Below, piece after piece: positions 19,325 to 27,275 of a DNA stretch of 64,000 nucleotides. Every line of letters begins with the position of its first letter. The stretch's first letter is position 1. Origin of the DNA: Desulfuromonadales bacterium (lineage in GTDB: Bacteria > Desulfobacterota > Desulfuromonadia > Desulfuromonadales > Geopsychrobacteraceae); assembly GCA_016931615.1 (NCBI GenBank), contig JAFGEL010000056.1, positions 28,386-92,385 on the forward strand, given 5' to 3'. Under the pieces are notes generated by a model, which worked only from the letters and a program-made list of their open reading frames with translations, ran no database searches and had not been told where the DNA came from. The position numbers were made by a program, and so were the translations under genes.

Positions 19325-20008
19325 ATGGCTACTTTAACCTGGTACGGACACGCAACGATCGGTCTTGAAATCGAAAACTTCAAGCTCCTGATTGATCCTT
19401 ATTTTTCCGCCAATCCCGCCGCTCCCGTGACGGCCGACGAAGTTGAAGCCGACTACATCCTGGTCAGTCACGGTCACGGTGACCATATCGGCGATACCCT
19501 GGATATTGCCCGCCGGACCGGGGCCACAGTCATCAGCAACTACGAAATCATCACCTGGCTGGGTAAACAGGGCCTGGAAAAGCTTCATGCCCAGCATCTC
19601 GGGGGAGGTTTTCACCATCCCTTCGGTTATCTGAAATTGACCCTCGCGCTCCATGGCTCCCAGCTACCTGATGGTTCCTACGGAGGAAATCCCTGCGGTT
19701 TTCTGCTGACGACAAATGACGGCAAAAAAATCTATCTGGCCCAGGACACGGGGCTGTTCGGCGACATGCAACTGATCGGTGATGAAGGACTGACTCTCGC
19801 CGCTCTTCCGATCGGCGACAACTTTACCATGGGTCCGGATGATGCCCTGCGTGCGGTCAAGCTGCTCAACCCGCAACACGTGATACCGATCCATTACAAC
19901 ACGTTTGCACTGATTCAACAGGATGCGCAGGCCTGGGCCGAGCAGGTGGCTGCAGAGACGGCTTCAAAAGCAGTCGTGATGAGGCCTGGTGAAACCTTTG
20001 ATTATTGA
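19325..20008 (+). CDS. Metallo-beta-lactamase-fold hydrolase (UPF0173)
   Basis: A 227-residue protein of the UPF0173/YtkL family, normal length. The metal-binding motif H-x-H-x-D-H is visible as S-H-G-H-G-D-H near residues 46-51, with further ligands in Q-D-T-G (~140) and P-I-H-Y-N-T (~197). Family members are predicted metal-dependent hydrolases; substrates are mostly unknown. The ATG at 19325 has an AAAGGAGAG ribosome-binding site; a longer reading upstream runs into the perR promoter and is rejected. It is divergent from perR. Confidence 0.9.
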   Translation: MATLTWYGHATIGLEIENFKLLIDPYFSANPAAPVTADEVEADYILVSHGHGDHIGDTLDIARRTGATVISNYEIITWLGKQGLEKLHAQHLGGGFHHPFGYLKLTLALHGSQLPDGSYGGNPCGFLLTTNDGKKIYLAQDTGLFGDMQLIGDEGLTLAALPIGDNFTMGPDDALRAVKLLNPQHVIPIHYNTFALIQQDAQAWAEQVAAETASKAVVMRPGETFDY

Positions 20009-20086
20009 GCCGAAAGCCATTTTCAAAGCACTCAATCCGTGCGATAAGCACTTCCCCGAGAGGTTCTGAAGCGGGCAGAGACGCTA

Positions 20087-20115
20087 TTGACAGTTCAATG
20101 AAATATGGTCATAAT
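20087..20115 (+). promoter_or_regulatory. Promoter of tRNA-Thr
   Basis: TTGACA (20087-20092), a 17-bp spacer and CATAAT (20110-20115). It gives a 5' leader of ~46 nt before the tRNA. Confidence 0.75.
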
Positions 20116-20167
20116 CCACGCTCTTGACGGCAGCCCATGCCCAAAAGAAAGACCACAAAGAGGATAT

Positions 20168-20243
<76 letters not shown>

Positions 20244-20251
20244 GAAATCAA

Positions 20252-20282
20252 GGGGCTAGTGATTTTCACTAGCCCCTTTTTT
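20252..20282 (+). terminator. Terminator of tRNA-Thr copy 1
   Basis: A perfect 11-bp stem (GGGGCTAGTGA/TCACTAGCCCC) with a TTT loop and six Ts. Variants of this hairpin follow every other tRNA-like copy in the array. Confidence 0.93.
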
Positions 20283-20442
20283 ATCCCTTGCCCCTCCTAT
20301 ATATCCTGTTCTTTGAAGGCATCGCTCTCTTTCATCGAGAACCCAAAAAAAACCAGCAAAAAACTCAAACGCTCTTGGTGTATAGTTCTTCAAACCAGTT
20401 GCTAGGCAGCATCCGGCACCACTTTACATTTACGGATTATCT

Positions 20443-21411
20443 ATGAGCTTACCCATTATTTCAGTAATCGGCGGCCTGCTGCTCCTCGTCTGGAGCGCCG
20501 ATCGGTTCGTGGAAGGTGCCGCTTCAACGGCAAAAATCTTTGGCATGCCGGCACTCCTGATCGGCATGGTGATTGTGGGGTTCGGCACTTCTGCCCCCGA
20601 GATGGTCGTTTCCGCAATTGCCGCTTCGCAGGGAAACCCGGGCATCGCCCTCGGTAACGCTTACGGCTCGAACATCACCAACATAGCCCTGATTCTTGGC
20701 TTGACCGCACTTATAAGCCCAATCGCTGTCCATTCTCAGGTTTTGCGCAAGGAATTGCCGATCCTCATGACCATAACGGTTCTGGCGGTTTGGCAGCTTT
20801 GGGATGGTCATTTGTCCTTTGTTGATGCTCTCGTCTTACTCGGGGTGTTTTTCGGCTTGATGGGCTGGACTATCCGACAGGGTTTGCGAAAGCGACCAGA
20901 CACACTAGCCGGGGAGATTAAGCAGGAAATGGAAACCCGGGAAATGCCTCTGAGCCGATCCTTATTTTGGCTTATAGCCGGCTTGATCCTACTTATCATC
21001 AGCTCCCGCTTTCTGGTTTGGGGCGCAGTGGAAATTGCCCACCGTCTGGGAATCAGTGATCTGATTATCGGCCTGACCATCGTTGCGGTTGGAACATCTC
21101 TGCCGGAACTGGCATCATCCATCATCGCAACTCGCAAAGGAGAGCATGACATCGCTTTGGGGAACGTTTTAGGATCCAACCTGTTCAATACGCTTGCAGT
21201 TGTCGGTATCGCCGGCACGATTCATCCACTTTCTGTTGGTCCGGAAGTTCTGTCACGGGACATGCTCGTCATGACCTTCCTGACCGGCGCTCTTTTTGCC
21301 TTCGGCTACGGATTTCGTGGCCCTGGGCGCATCAATCGCTTTGAAGGGGTAGGCCTGCTGATATGCTACATCGCTTATACAGTGTACCTGGTTGCAGGCG
21401 TCATAAATTGA
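20443..21411 (+). CDS. Calcium/sodium (CaCA) antiporter, YrbG type
   Basis: A 322-residue inner-membrane exchanger with about ten helices in two inverted repeats. Each repeat has the alpha motif: G-F-G-T-S-A-P-E-M-V near residue 48 and V-G-T-S-L-P-E-L-A near 220, with the ion-binding glutamates. It exchanges Ca2+ for Na+ or H+. It is the only gene in the first interval of the tRNA array. The ATG at 20443 has only a weak ribosome-binding site. Confidence 0.92.
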   Translation: MSLPIISVIGGLLLLVWSADRFVEGAASTAKIFGMPALLIGMVIVGFGTSAPEMVVSAIAASQGNPGIALGNAYGSNITNIALILGLTALISPIAVHSQVLRKELPILMTITVLAVWQLWDGHLSFVDALVLLGVFFGLMGWTIRQGLRKRPDTLAGEIKQEMETREMPLSRSLFWLIAGLILLIISSRFLVWGAVEIAHRLGISDLIIGLTIVAVGTSLPELASSIIATRKGEHDIALGNVLGSNLFNTLAVVGIAGTIHPLSVGPEVLSRDMLVMTFLTGALFAFGYGFRGPGRINRFEGVGLLICYIAYTVYLVAGVIN

Positions 21412-21465
21412 AGTGGGATCGCAGTGTTCTAGAAACTTAGAGAGCAAGAGCCAACAACCCTGAAG

Positions 21466-21549
21466 CAATAATTCGTTATCGGTTATGCTCACCTGTTAGA
21501 AAAAATTAGCTAGAGTTGCGAACCTTTGATTTTTATGGATTTCTGTCAC
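21466..21549 (+). repeat. Array repeat R, copy a
   Basis: An ~84-bp block beginning CAATAATTCGTTATCGG and including TAGAAAAAATTAGC and GAGTTGCGAAC. It recurs almost unchanged at 22845 and 25120, each time ~85-90 bp before a tRNA-like copy. Its first ~30 bp resemble the 5' half of a decayed tRNA (compare the copy at 24293). Confidence 0.8.
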
Positions 21550-21631
21550 GGCAACTCAGCAGCACAATAACTGATCCAGAGTGTCTGGGGCGAAAAGAGA
21601 AAGGAAAAACCAAACAATTACAATAGGTTAG

Positions 21632-21707
21632 GACGCTGTAGCTCATTCGGTAGAGCAGTTCACTCGTAATGATCAGGTAGCCGGTTCAATTCCGGCCAGC
21701 GGCTCCA
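21632..21707 (+). tRNA. tRNA-Thr (CGT)-like, copy 2, probably impaired
   Basis: 76 nt with encoded CCA and anticodon loop CTCGTAA. Intact D- and T-arms (GCCGG/CCGGC). There are two defects: A2 opposite G71 in the acceptor stem (GACGCTG/CAGCGGC) and T28 opposite T42 in the anticodon stem. It is followed by its own hairpin at 21716. No clear promoter was seen. It may be a pseudogene. Confidence 0.75.
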
Positions 21708-21715
21708 AAATCAAA

Positions 21716-21739
21716 GGATTAGCGATTTTTCGCTAATCC
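21716..21739 (+). terminator. Hairpin after tRNA copy 2
   Basis: A 10-bp stem GGATTAGCGA/TCGCTAATCC with a TTTT loop, followed by an AT-rich tract (CTAATTTATTA). Confidence 0.75.
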
Positions 21740-21888
21740 CTAATTTATTATTAACTACTGTCCTCCACCCAACCTGACCGATTTACATTCCCCTGATGTT
21801 TTGACATATCTTTTGAGTTACTATCTGGGATTAAAGGCATCCGTGTTGGCCTGCTTGGTCACTCACACTAAACAGAGGAAGTAGAATC

Positions 21889-22794
21889 ATGATCATCAAC
21901 TCCCTTTGGAAATTTACCTTCGAATTTTCGAAACTATCCAGAAGCCTTATAGCGGGCTTACTGTTGCTACTTGCGACTACACAAGCATCGGCAGAAACTA
22001 ACTGGCCGAGAATGACATATTCCAATGACGGAACACCGATATCCTATGAAGTTTATGGAGAAGGTGAGCCGACTCTGGTTTTTGTGCATGGTTGGAGTTG
22101 CGATTCCCGCTACTGGCGTGCTCAAATCCCGGCGTTTTCGAGAAAAAACAGAGTTCTCCTGCTAGATCTTGCTGGTCATGGCAACTCTGGACTTTCCCGC
22201 ACAAAGTATACGATGGAAGCCTTCGGTGATGATGTCCGGGCAGTCATCGAAGCCACGGACAGTGACAGGGTTGTCTTGATAGGGCACTCCATGGGAGGCT
22301 CTGTGATCGCTCAGGCAGCATACCTTATGCCAGACCGTGTCATCGGTTTAATCAGCGTAGATGCTTTGGAGAACATCGAATATCCTCTGTCCCGCGAGGA
22401 ACTTGACGGAATGACTGCTCCACTGAAAAAGAATTTTCCGGTGGGAAGTCGGCAGTTTGTGACGGATATGCTCCGACCCAAGACAGATCTAAAGCTGCGA
22501 GAATGGATCCTTGCTGATATGTCCGCCGCGCCGCCGCACGTTGCCCTGAGTGCCATAGAAGAAATGATGACCCAATACGTCACCGGAAATGCAGCAAAAA
22601 TATTTGAAAAAGTTCGCATCCCGATTGTCGCCGTCAATTCAGATCTGTGGCCCATCAATTATGAAGGGAACCGCAGGCACATGCTTTCGTTCGACGCTAT
22701 TGTACTGAAGGAAACTGATCATTTCCTGATGATGGCTCATCCCGAAAATTTCAACAATGCATTAGCGAAGGCCCTGCAGATCCTTGAAAAATAA
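21889..22794 (+). CDS. Exported alpha/beta hydrolase
   Basis: A 301-residue alpha/beta-hydrolase-fold protein with a signal peptide (hydrophobic ~20-32, cleavage after A-S-A near 36). The oxyanion region H-G-W-S and nucleophile elbow G-H-S-M-G-G (Ser near 127) are clear. The catalytic His is probably in T-D-H-F-L-M-M near 283. Substrate unknown; lipase, esterase or haloperoxidase-like activity is possible. It is the only gene of the second interval of the tRNA array. Confidence 0.85.
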   Translation: MIINSLWKFTFEFSKLSRSLIAGLLLLLATTQASAETNWPRMTYSNDGTPISYEVYGEGEPTLVFVHGWSCDSRYWRAQIPAFSRKNRVLLLDLAGHGNSGLSRTKYTMEAFGDDVRAVIEATDSDRVVLIGHSMGGSVIAQAAYLMPDRVIGLISVDALENIEYPLSREELDGMTAPLKKNFPVGSRQFVTDMLRPKTDLKLREWILADMSAAPPHVALSAIEEMMTQYVTGNAAKIFEKVRIPIVAVNSDLWPINYEGNRRHMLSFDAIVLKETDHFLMMAHPENFNNALAKALQILEK

Positions 22795-22844
22795 TGTTTT
22801 GTGCCAGCGAGGATGATAAGCCATGTATCGAAATTACCCGACAC

Positions 22845-22921
22845 GAATTCGTTATCGGTTATGCTCACCTGTTAGAAAAAATTAGCCAGAGTTGCGAACC
22901 ATTTGATTTTTAAGAGTTTAT
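22845..22921 (+). repeat. Array repeat R, copy b
   Basis: Starts GAATTCGTTATCGGTTATGC and matches copy a closely through GTTGCGAACC and TTTGATTTTTA; similarity fades after ~75 bp. The trace G(G/C)CCAGAGTG(T/G) is retained ~35 bp later in all three copies. Confidence 0.8.
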
Positions 22922-23010
22922 GCCATAGGTATTCGACTATCACTTAGTTGGGCCAGAGTGGCATATCCAAGAAAGAACAACAACAAAACATATTACTTTC
23001 AAGAACTTAG

Positions 23011-23086
23011 GCCGCTGTAGCTCATTCGGTAGAGCAGTTCACTCGTAATGATCAGGTAGCCGGTTCAATTCCGGCCAGCGGCTCCA
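23011..23086 (+). tRNA. tRNA-Thr (CGT)-like, copy 3
   Basis: 76 nt with CCA. Acceptor GCCGCTG/CAGCGGC pairs fully; the D-arm GCTC/GAGC and T-arm GCCGG/CCGGC are perfect; anticodon CGT. The only defect is T28 opposite T42 in the anticodon stem. It is the best preserved of the secondary copies and might be functional. Its acceptor and T-arm differ from copy 1, so copies 2-5 descend from a different tRNA-Thr gene. Confidence 0.8.
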
Positions 23087-23092
23087 AATCAA

Positions 23093-23122
23093 GGGGTTAG
23101 CGATTCTTCGCTAGCCCCTTTT
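23093..23122 (+). terminator. Terminator of tRNA copy 3
   Basis: Stem GGGGTTAGCGA/TCGCTAGCCCC (one G-T pair) with loop TTCT, followed by TTTT. Confidence 0.88.
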
Positions 23123-23268
23123 GCATGTGCCCCCACAACCTTGTCGACACTTCTTTCTTGCTCTCTTTCCATAACCCCTGCAATATCAATAAGGAAATGG
23201 CTATAGCCTCTCAACATTTCATATCAGAAGAATATTTCGAATATATGCTTTATCAGGTGACATAACTC

Positions 23269-24198
23269 GTGGTCAATTTATCGAACCGTACCAACAAAAC
23301 ATCTTCACAATCGGCTATGGCTCTCGGTGCAGCATGTTCAGCAGGCTTCTTCTGGGGAACTGGCGCAGTGATCGTAAATGTCCTAATCACAGATCATGGC
23401 TTCTCACCTGAAAACATCTCGTTCTGGAGATTCGCTGTTGGTGCATTGGTGTTGCTCATCGTCTTCGGCAGACGAATTGACTGGCATCTGCTGAAACCTC
23501 TCGTAGTGACAATTTTCGCTGCTGGTACAGCTATGGCCGGATACGTTCTGTTCTGGTTTCTCGGAATTGCCCACATTGGTGCCGCAATTCCAACATTAAT
23601 CGCCTTATGCCTGCCTCCAGTCCTGGTAACGGTATTTACCCTTCTTCGAGGACAGGAAACTCTTGACGTTAAACTTGTTGCTGTATTAACGGCTGCCATA
23701 ACTGGTACGATAATGATCGTATTCCGACACCACACTGGAGTAGCCACCACAGACCAACACGATCTGATTATTGGTGTTTCATATTCTCTCGGCTCTGCAT
23801 TTCTGTATGCGGGCTTTGCACTCATCAACGGCCGGCTTTCTACCCAGCTTGGTGCCGGGCAGACGACCACCTGCTTAACTGTCATCGCGGCCCTGGTCAT
23901 GGGGCTTTCCTCACTGTACAAACCCCTTTACTGGCCAACGGGCATTCCTCCACAGGCTTGGCTCCTCTACCTTGGTGTTGTTACAGCCGCACTTGCACTG
24001 CTCGCTTTCAGCTGGGGAGCTGCGCGGCTAACCCCAACAACTTTGACTGTTGCCACATTGGTCGAACCCCTCACGGCAGTCTTGTTAGCGGCTCTATTCC
24101 TCGGAGAACAGCTTAATTCTCTGCAGTGGCTCGGCGGAGTTCTGCTCATATCCAGCATATGGGGGCTAAGGAACAGGCATGCACTGCCGGTGAAGTAA
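23269..24198 (+). CDS. EamA/DMT-family transporter
   Basis: A 309-residue membrane protein with about ten helices in two EamA repeats (W-G-T-G-A-V near 30, and the helix 9-10 segment V-A-T-L-V-E-P-L-T-A-V-L near 265). The DMT superfamily exports or exchanges metabolites; the substrate cannot be predicted. The GTG at 23269 is preceded by AGGTGA; the ATG at 23317 is an alternative. Sole gene of the third interval in the tRNA array. Confidence 0.9.
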   Translation: MVNLSNRTNKTSSQSAMALGAACSAGFFWGTGAVIVNVLITDHGFSPENISFWRFAVGALVLLIVFGRRIDWHLLKPLVVTIFAAGTAMAGYVLFWFLGIAHIGAAIPTLIALCLPPVLVTVFTLLRGQETLDVKLVAVLTAAITGTIMIVFRHHTGVATTDQHDLIIGVSYSLGSAFLYAGFALINGRLSTQLGAGQTTTCLTVIAALVMGLSSLYKPLYWPTGIPPQAWLLYLGVVTAALALLAFSWGAARLTPTTLTVATLVEPLTAVLLAALFLGEQLNSLQWLGGVLLISSIWGLRNRHALPVK

Positions 24199-24292
24199 AC
24201 TTGCATCAGAAATAGGCTGTATTCTTCACAGCACAACGTCGCCCAAAGCTTTCTCAAGTTCCGAGCTTGAAAGCGATCATCAATAATTCGTT

Positions 24293-24368
24293 ATCGGTTC
24301 TGCTCAGCTGCTAGAGCAGTTCACTCGTAATGATCAGGTAGCCGGTTCAATTCCGGCCAGCGGCTCCA
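24293..24368 (+). pseudogene. Hybrid pseudo-tRNA-Thr, copy 4
   Basis: 76 nt with CCA. From the D-arm onward it matches copies 2 and 3 (anticodon CGT, T-arm GCCGG/CCGGC), but its 5' acceptor strand ATCGGTT comes from repeat R, which begins at 24281. The acceptor stem therefore cannot pair with CAGCGGC. It looks like a recombination product between repeat R and a tRNA copy. Confidence 0.75.
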
Positions 24369-24372
24369 CATA

Positions 24373-24407
24373 GCAAAGGGGCTAGCGAAAATCGCTAGCC
24401 CCTTTGC
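24373..24407. terminator. Long hairpin after tRNA copy 4
   Basis: A perfect 16-bp stem (GCAAAGGGGCTAGCGA and its complement) with an AAA loop. It is the longest member of the array's hairpin family and may also terminate the convergent toxin-antitoxin transcript. Confidence 0.85.
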
Positions 24408-24449
24408 TTATTCTCAATGTGCCGAAACAAGTCCGATCGAACCAATGCA

Positions 24450-24758
24450 TCAATGTGTTTGAATTGGCTCCGCCACCAACTTCACCCCCAAGGCCGTGCA
24501 TACCCGACTAATGGTATCGAAGCGCGGTTTTGCCGTCGGTTTCAGTGCTCGGTACAGCGCCTCGCGAGACAGACCGGTCGCCCTGGCGATGTCCGTCATC
24601 CCTTTGGCCTTGGCAATATCTCCCAGCGCGGCAGCCAGTAAGGCTGGATCATTCTCCTCCAGTACCACCGTCAGATACGCGGCGATATCCTCGTCATCCT
24701 CCAGAAGTTTTGCCGGGTCAAAATCCGGCAAGTCATCAATGTGTAGTTTCTTAGCCAT
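24450..24758 (-). CDS. HigA-like antitoxin
   Basis: A 102-residue protein of the putative addiction-module antidote family. A helix-turn-helix lies at ~45-95 (M-T-D-I-A-R-A-T-G-L-S-R-E-A-L-Y-R-A-L), preceded by an N-terminal segment that in relatives contacts the toxin. It follows the toxin gene by 3 nt, so the order is toxin first as in HigBA. It neutralises the toxin and likely represses the operon. This is the only operon in the array transcribed against the tRNAs. Confidence 0.9.
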   Translation of the reverse strand: MAKKLHIDDLPDFDPAKLLEDDEDIAAYLTVVLEENDPALLAAALGDIAKAKGMTDIARATGLSREALYRALKPTAKPRFDTISRVCTALGVKLVAEPIQTH

Positions 24759-24761
24759 ACT

Positions 24762-25058
24762 TCAGTCCTCCAACATACTTGCTCGCTGTTTTGCGGCGGA
24801 GATATCCTTCCGCTGAGAACTCTTGTCACCGCCACCAAGCATAACGATCAAAACATCTCCACGCTTCAGGTAATACATGCGCCAACCAGGGCCAAAATGC
24901 TCCCGCATTTCAAACAAGCCATCTCCTACTGGCTTAACATCACCAAGGTTCCCGAGCATGGCCTTGCGCAGACGAACGCTCAAACGTTGCCGGGTCATTC
25001 GATCTTTCAGCCCTCCAAGCCAAGCATCAAATTCGGGAAGTGTTTTCACCGTGTACAT
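24762..25058 (-). CDS. RelE/HigB-like toxin (addiction module killer protein)
   Basis: A 98-residue RelE/ParE-superfamily protein with the sequence pattern of the addiction module killer subfamily: F-D-A-W-L near residue 9, R-L-R-K-A-x2-G-N-x-G-D-x-K-P-V-G near 30-45, and a C-terminal G-G-x-K-x-x-Q-x-x-D-I. Relatives are ribosome-dependent mRNA endonucleases. Paired with the antitoxin 3 nt downstream. A toxin-antitoxin pair inside the cassette-like array could stabilise it. Confidence 0.9.
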   Translation of the reverse strand: MYTVKTLPEFDAWLGGLKDRMTRQRLSVRLRKAMLGNLGDVKPVGDGLFEMREHFGPGWRMYYLKRGDVLIVMLGGGDKSSQRKDISAAKQRASMLED

Positions 25059-25119
25059 GGGAAAAGTGTAACCAAACGATCACACGAAGTCAATAATCTG
25101 CAACAGAGTAAGCAGCACA

Positions 25120-25204
25120 TCAATAATTCGATATCGGTTCTGCTCACCTGCTGGAAAAAATTAGCTAGAGTTGCGAACTATCTGATTTTTAGGGATTTCT
25201 GACA
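25120..25204 (+). repeat. Array repeat R, copy c
   Basis: Starts CAATAATTCGATATCGG and follows copy a through GTTGCGAAC and GATTTTTAGGGATTTCTG. It continues with C-A-A-C-T-C-A-G-C-A-G and GAGCCAGAGTG as in copy a. Confidence 0.8.
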
Positions 25205-25285
25205 CAACAACTCAGCAGAAAAACAGCTGAGCCAGAGTGCCACCCCCGAACAAGACGGAAAACAGCCACGATTTCATGAAGTTAG

Positions 25286-25361
25286 GCCGCTGTAGCTCAT
25301 TCGGTAGAGCAGTTCACTCTTAATGATCAGGTAGTCGGTTAAACTTCTATCAGCGGCTTCA
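25286..25361 (+). pseudogene. Degenerate pseudo-tRNA, copy 5
   Basis: 76 nt with acceptor GCCGCTG/CAGCGGC intact. The anticodon loop is CTCTTAA (CTT, a lysine anticodon in a threonine-tRNA body). The T-arm is broken (GTCGG versus TCTAT; loop TTAAACT) and the 3' end is TCA, not CCA. Almost certainly non-functional. Confidence 0.8.
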
Positions 25362-25368
25362 AAATCAA

Positions 25369-25396
25369 GGGGTTAGCGATTTCCGCTAATCCCTTT
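25369..25396 (+). terminator. Hairpin after tRNA copy 5
   Basis: GGGGTTAGCG...CGCTAATCCC with one imperfect pair, followed by TTTT. A degraded version of the array hairpin. Confidence 0.65.
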
Positions 25397-25672
25397 TGGG
25401 CAATTCTTCCTCTTCGGCGAGCCTGCTATATCTTCCCTAATTTGACCGACAACCATCCTCTTCACTTTAAAAATTACGATATTTCTTGCATTTAGAAAAC
25501 TTATCCTATAGTGTGCAGGCTTTCTCGGTGCCCATCGGTCGGCACCTGTAAGTGTCCTCGGTAGTTTCTCTTTGATATTCCCCTGACACCATTTAGAGTT
25601 TCCAGCCTATAGACCGTTCCTTTGTTACACGCATCGGATGGGCCGGTTCCAATTTCGGAGTTCATATATTTC
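25397..25672 (+). promoter_or_regulatory. Promoter and long leader of the DEAD-box helicase gene
   Basis: TATAGT at 25507-25512, with TTGCAT 15 bp (or CTTGCA 16 bp) upstream, is a plausible promoter and would give a leader of ~150 nt. The leader contains a GGTGCC/GGCACC hairpin (~25529-25548). Long structured leaders are common on cold-shock helicase genes; regulation here is inferred. Confidence 0.45.
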
Positions 25673-26944
25673 ATGACCTTTAACGACCTCGGTTTAGCGA
25701 CCGAACTACTTCGTGCTGTGTCCGATCAGGGTTACAGCCAACCTACCCCCATTCAAAGTCAGGCGATCCCCGTTGTTCTCAAAGGAGAAGACCTTCTTGC
25801 CGGAGCACAGACTGGGACCGGAAAAACGGCTGGGTTCACCCTGCCGCTACTCCAACGTTTAAGTACGCCTCAACCATTCCATGGAAGGTGCCCGGTGCGT
25901 GCGCTGGTGCTTGAACCAACCCGTGAACTTGCTGCCCAGGTTGGAGAGAGTGTTCGCATCTACGGTAAATATTTACCGCTCAGGTCGGCAGTGATTTTCG
26001 GGGGTGTCAGCATCCGTCCGCAAATCAACATTCTGTGTAAAGGCGTTGATGTCTTGGTGGCTACTCCTGGCCGTCTGCTCGACCACGTCGGCCAGAAAAC
26101 CCTCGACTTGTCCCAAGTTGAAATTCTGGTACTGGATGAGGCGGACCGAATGCTTGATATGGGGTTTATCCACGACATCCGCAAAATCCTTGCACTGCTT
26201 CCCAAACAACGTCAGAGCTTACTGTTTTCAGCAACCTTTTCCAGAGAGATCAAGCAATTGGCCGATGGGCTGCTTAACACCCCAAAGCTGATTGAAGTTG
26301 TGAGGCACAATACGGCTGCCGAGTCGGTCAGCCAATTTGTTCATCTGGTTGACAAGGGCAAAAAACGCGCGCTCCTCTCTCATTTGATTAGATCCCAAAA
26401 CTGGCATCAGGTTCTCGTCTTCACCCGCACCAAGCACGGCGCTAACCGCCTGTCCGGTCAACTGGTTAAAGACGGCATCAGCAGCACTGCCATCCACGGT
26501 AACAAAAGCCAGGGGGCGCGAACAAAAGCATTGGCGGACTTCAAGAAAGGTGCAGTACAGGTGCTTGTTGCCACCGATATCGCTGCTCGTGGTCTCGATA
26601 TCGACCAGTTGCCACAGGTCGTCAACTTTGAGCTACCGAATATCTCCGAGGACTATGTCCACCGCATCGGTCGCACCGGCCGCGCTGGGCGGGAGGGCGA
26701 AGCGGTTTCCCTGGTTTCAAATGATGAACAGAAGTTGCTGAAAGATATTGAACAGCTACTGAAGAGAAAACTGCCGAAAACAACGGTTGCGGGCTATGAG
26801 CCCGATTCGGGCAAAATGGCTACGTCGGTCCCGGGCCAGAGTTCATACCCGGAAGCAAAAAAGCCTAGAAATAATCATAATCATGGGAACCGTACCGGTC
26901 AGCGCAATCGGCGGCACGGGAATAAAAAGTCTATGGTGAAATGA
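25673..26944 (+). CDS. DEAD-box RNA helicase, RhlE-like
   Basis: A 423-residue helicase. Motifs in order: Q motif near residues 24-31 (P-T-P-I-Q), Walker [26 protein letters not shown], then the helicase C domain with [11 protein letters not shown] and H-R-I-G-R-T-G-R. The C-terminus is basic and H/N/R-rich (~390-423), an RNA-binding tail. RhlE-type proteins remodel ribosomes and RNA, often in the cold. Start taken at the ATG 25673 (MTFNDLGL), the usual RhlE N-terminus, not the upstream ATG-like codon at 25622. Sole gene of the last full interval of the tRNA array. Confidence 0.93.
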   Translation: MTFNDLGLATELLRAVSDQGYSQPTPIQSQAIPVVLKGEDLLAGAQTGTGKTAGFTLPLLQRLSTPQPFHGRCPVRALVLEPTRELAAQVGESVRIYGKYLPLRSAVIFGGVSIRPQINILCKGVDVLVATPGRLLDHVGQKTLDLSQVEILVLDEADRMLDMGFIHDIRKILALLPKQRQSLLFSATFSREIKQLADGLLNTPKLIEVVRHNTAAESVSQFVHLVDKGKKRALLSHLIRSQNWHQVLVFTRTKHGANRLSGQLVKDGISSTAIHGNKSQGARTKALADFKKGAVQVLVATDIAARGLDIDQLPQVVNFELPNISEDYVHRIGRTGRAGREGEAVSLVSNDEQKLLKDIEQLLKRKLPKTTVAGYEPDSGKMATSVPGQSSYPEAKKPRNNHNHGNRTGQRNRRHGNKKSMVK

Positions 26945-27074
26945 TCTGATCAATCCGACAGAATCAAGCTCTGGCTCTGGCCGGAGCTCATTCTTTTCTA
27001 CTATTACGGGCGTCTTTTCCCCACCAGCATCTCAAACATCGGAAGGTTTTGTTGCCAAGCATGAACAATATGTT

Positions 27075-27150
27075 ATCAGTCATGCTCATCCAGCAGAACA
27101 GATCACTTGTAATGATCAGGTCGTCGGTTCAAATCCGATGGGTGATGCCA
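27075..27150 (+). pseudogene. Degenerate tRNA-Thr-like copy 6 (island end)
   Basis: 76 nt with CCA. Anticodon loop CTTGTAA (TGT, threonine) in a perfect GATCA/TGATC stem. T-arm and 3' acceptor strand (GTCGG...CCGAT, GGGTGAT) match copy 1, not copies 2-5. The 5' half resembles repeat R and pairs imperfectly (ATCAGTC with GGGTGAT; D-stem GCTC/GAAC). Sharing a 3' end with copy 1 is what an attachment-site duplication would produce. Confidence 0.7.
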
Positions 27151-27159
27151 TAAAAGCAA

Positions 27160-27199
27160 AGGGGGTTAGCAATGTTCGCTAACCCCCTAGTTTTTTTTT
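27160..27199 (+). terminator. Terminator after tRNA-like copy 6
   Basis: An 11-bp stem AGGGGGTTAGC/GCTAACCCCCT with a 7-nt loop, followed by AGTTTTTTTTT. Confidence 0.9.
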
Positions 27200-27275
27200 G
27201 CTGATCAACAAACGCTTCTTTACTCTATTCGATAGAAAAAACTCGCCCTATTCTAATGACAAGAAGGCAGAATAC

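Noticed and set aside
24293..24368. Functional tRNA-Thr at copy 4
   Set aside because: The 5' acceptor strand cannot pair with the 3' strand.
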